A stretch of DNA of 7,781 nucleotides, from contig DATGIQ010000141.1 of the NCBI GenBank assembly GCA_035295665.1, positions 1 to 7,781 on the forward strand, in the 5' to 3' direction. The notes under the pieces were generated by a model, which saw only the letters and a list, made by a program, of their open reading frames with translations, did no database searches and was not told the origin of the DNA. A program made the position numbers and the translations under genes. Numbering within the stretch: position 1 is the stretch's first letter; each line of letters opens with the position of its first letter. Source of the DNA: DATGIQ01 sp035295665. Lineage in GTDB: Bacteria; Planctomycetota; Planctomycetia; Gemmatales; Gemmataceae. This document shows positions 7,094 through 7,781 of the stretch, piece by piece.

Positions 7094-7781
7094 ATGAACC
7101 TTCTCTGTCCGAATTGCCAGAAACAACTCTCTGTTCCGGAACAGAATGCCGGGCAACTGATGAAGTGCCCGTTCTGTAGTAAGTATTTCTCTGTGCCGGC
7201 GCTTCCGCAGGCCTTAGACGTGGATGCCGGCGTGACCCGGTCTTCCGTGGCCGTGTCCCCATCCCCATTGCCAACCGCGCCGGCGCCGCCCCCGGCTCAA
7301 GCAAGCGGGTTTCCCACGTCCAGAGAGGTGACAGTTTCCGAGCCCGCTTTGGCACGCTCGAATGAGTCTAGTGGAGTGTATCCTTCGGCGGTGCCGTCGC
7401 CGGCTGTTGGCCAACCGCCGCCTCCACCGCCCACCGGATACGAGCATGCTGCCACCTTCGGGATAAACCGGCGGGTTGTCTCCTGGCTTACCCCGGTGGC
7501 GTTGTTACTCGTCTTGATTCTGATGTACTTTCCCTGGACGGGGGTTTATCCAGGCGGATACGCGGTCTATACGCAGAATGCGCTCCAGATGATCTGGGGC
7601 GGATTCTCGGTCGATGCGACTGGCGACAAAGTTCTGGGCATGGCCAAAGGTATCGAAGGTGCCATGAACGCCAATTGGATGATGGCGATCTACCTCCTCT
7701 TCCTTCTGGGCGCGCTATTCCTGGGAGTGTTGCCGCTGGTGCAGGCACACACCCCTTATCCGCTCCCGCATTCGCTCCAGC
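7094..7781 (+). CDS. Zinc-ribbon, proline-rich membrane protein (3' end outside window)
   Basis: The frame is open from ATG at 7094 to the right edge, giving 229 residues of a longer protein. The N-terminus is a compact zinc ribbon, C5-P-N-C8 and C25-P-F-C28, at the very start of the protein, which supports this start even though no clear Shine-Dalgarno is seen. Residues 35-125 are a Pro/Ala/Ser-rich linker that includes a run of six prolines near 108-113. Two hydrophobic segments follow: WLTPVALLLVLILMYF at 131-146 and WMMAIYLLFLLGALFLGVLP at 195-214. About 50 residues lie between them, including GVYPGGYAVYTQNALQMIWG. More membrane segments probably follow outside the window. The overall plan is the planctomycete zinc-ribbon membrane-protein type, with no assignable function. 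It is divergent from the ATPase operon. Confidence 0.8.
   Translation, partial: MNLLCPNCQKQLSVPEQNAGQLMKCPFCSKYFSVPALPQALDVDAGVTRSSVAVSPSPLPTAPAPPPAQASGFPTSREVTVSEPALARSNESSGVYPSAVPSPAVGQPPPPPPTGYEHAATFGINRRVVSWLTPVALLLVLILMYFPWTGVYPGGYAVYTQNALQMIWGGFSVDATGDKVLGMAKGIEGAMNANWMMAIYLLFLLGALFLGVLPLVQAHTPYPLPHSLQ

Noticed and set aside
6885..7355. 156-codon minus-strand frame
   Set aside because: It overlaps the zinc-ribbon gene at 7094, whose CPNC...CPFC motif shows the true frame.

Overview
The window most likely comes from a planctomycete (Planctomycetota). It is GC-rich. Both edges carry genes of a type common in that phylum: an N-terminal MJ0042-like zinc ribbon, a long proline-rich linker, then membrane segments. 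This assignment rests on gene style and codon use, not on a marker gene.

Layout. (1) Positions 1-1648, minus strand: a 5'-complete gene that runs off the left edge and encodes a zinc-ribbon, single-pass membrane protein with a TPR-like region after the membrane. (2) Positions 1694-1792, minus strand: a 32-codon reading frame resembling only the C-terminal end of four-helix-bundle (23S rRNA intervening-sequence) proteins. It is probably a gene remnant and touches the stop of the next gene. (3) Positions 1785-2609, minus strand: a sugar phosphate isomerase/epimerase of the xylose-isomerase-like TIM-barrel family. (4) Positions 2813-3691, plus strand: a DedA/SNARE-associated membrane protein starting at GTG, divergent from the isomerase. 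(5) Positions 3730-6584, minus strand, convergent with dedA: a two-gene operon joined by an ATGA overlap. The first gene encodes a 277-residue protein with a probable C-terminal winged helix. The second encodes a 674-residue P-loop ATPase. (6) Positions 6585-7093: about 500 bases with no convincing gene. They hold the leader of the two-gene operon, including a perfect 7-bp inverted repeat. (7) Positions 7094-7781, plus strand: a second zinc-ribbon membrane protein that runs off the right edge.

The most interesting part is the two-gene operon. Its overlap and shared ribosome-binding logic suggest that the winged-helix protein and the ATPase work together, perhaps as a nucleotide-dependent DNA-binding pair; no function can be assigned from sequence alone. 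The first gene also contains a short C/G-rich palindromic repeat, of a kind dispersed in many bacterial genomes, read in frame as a proline/glycine-rich linker between its two halves. The remaining genes look like housekeeping or membrane functions with no obvious link to this operon.
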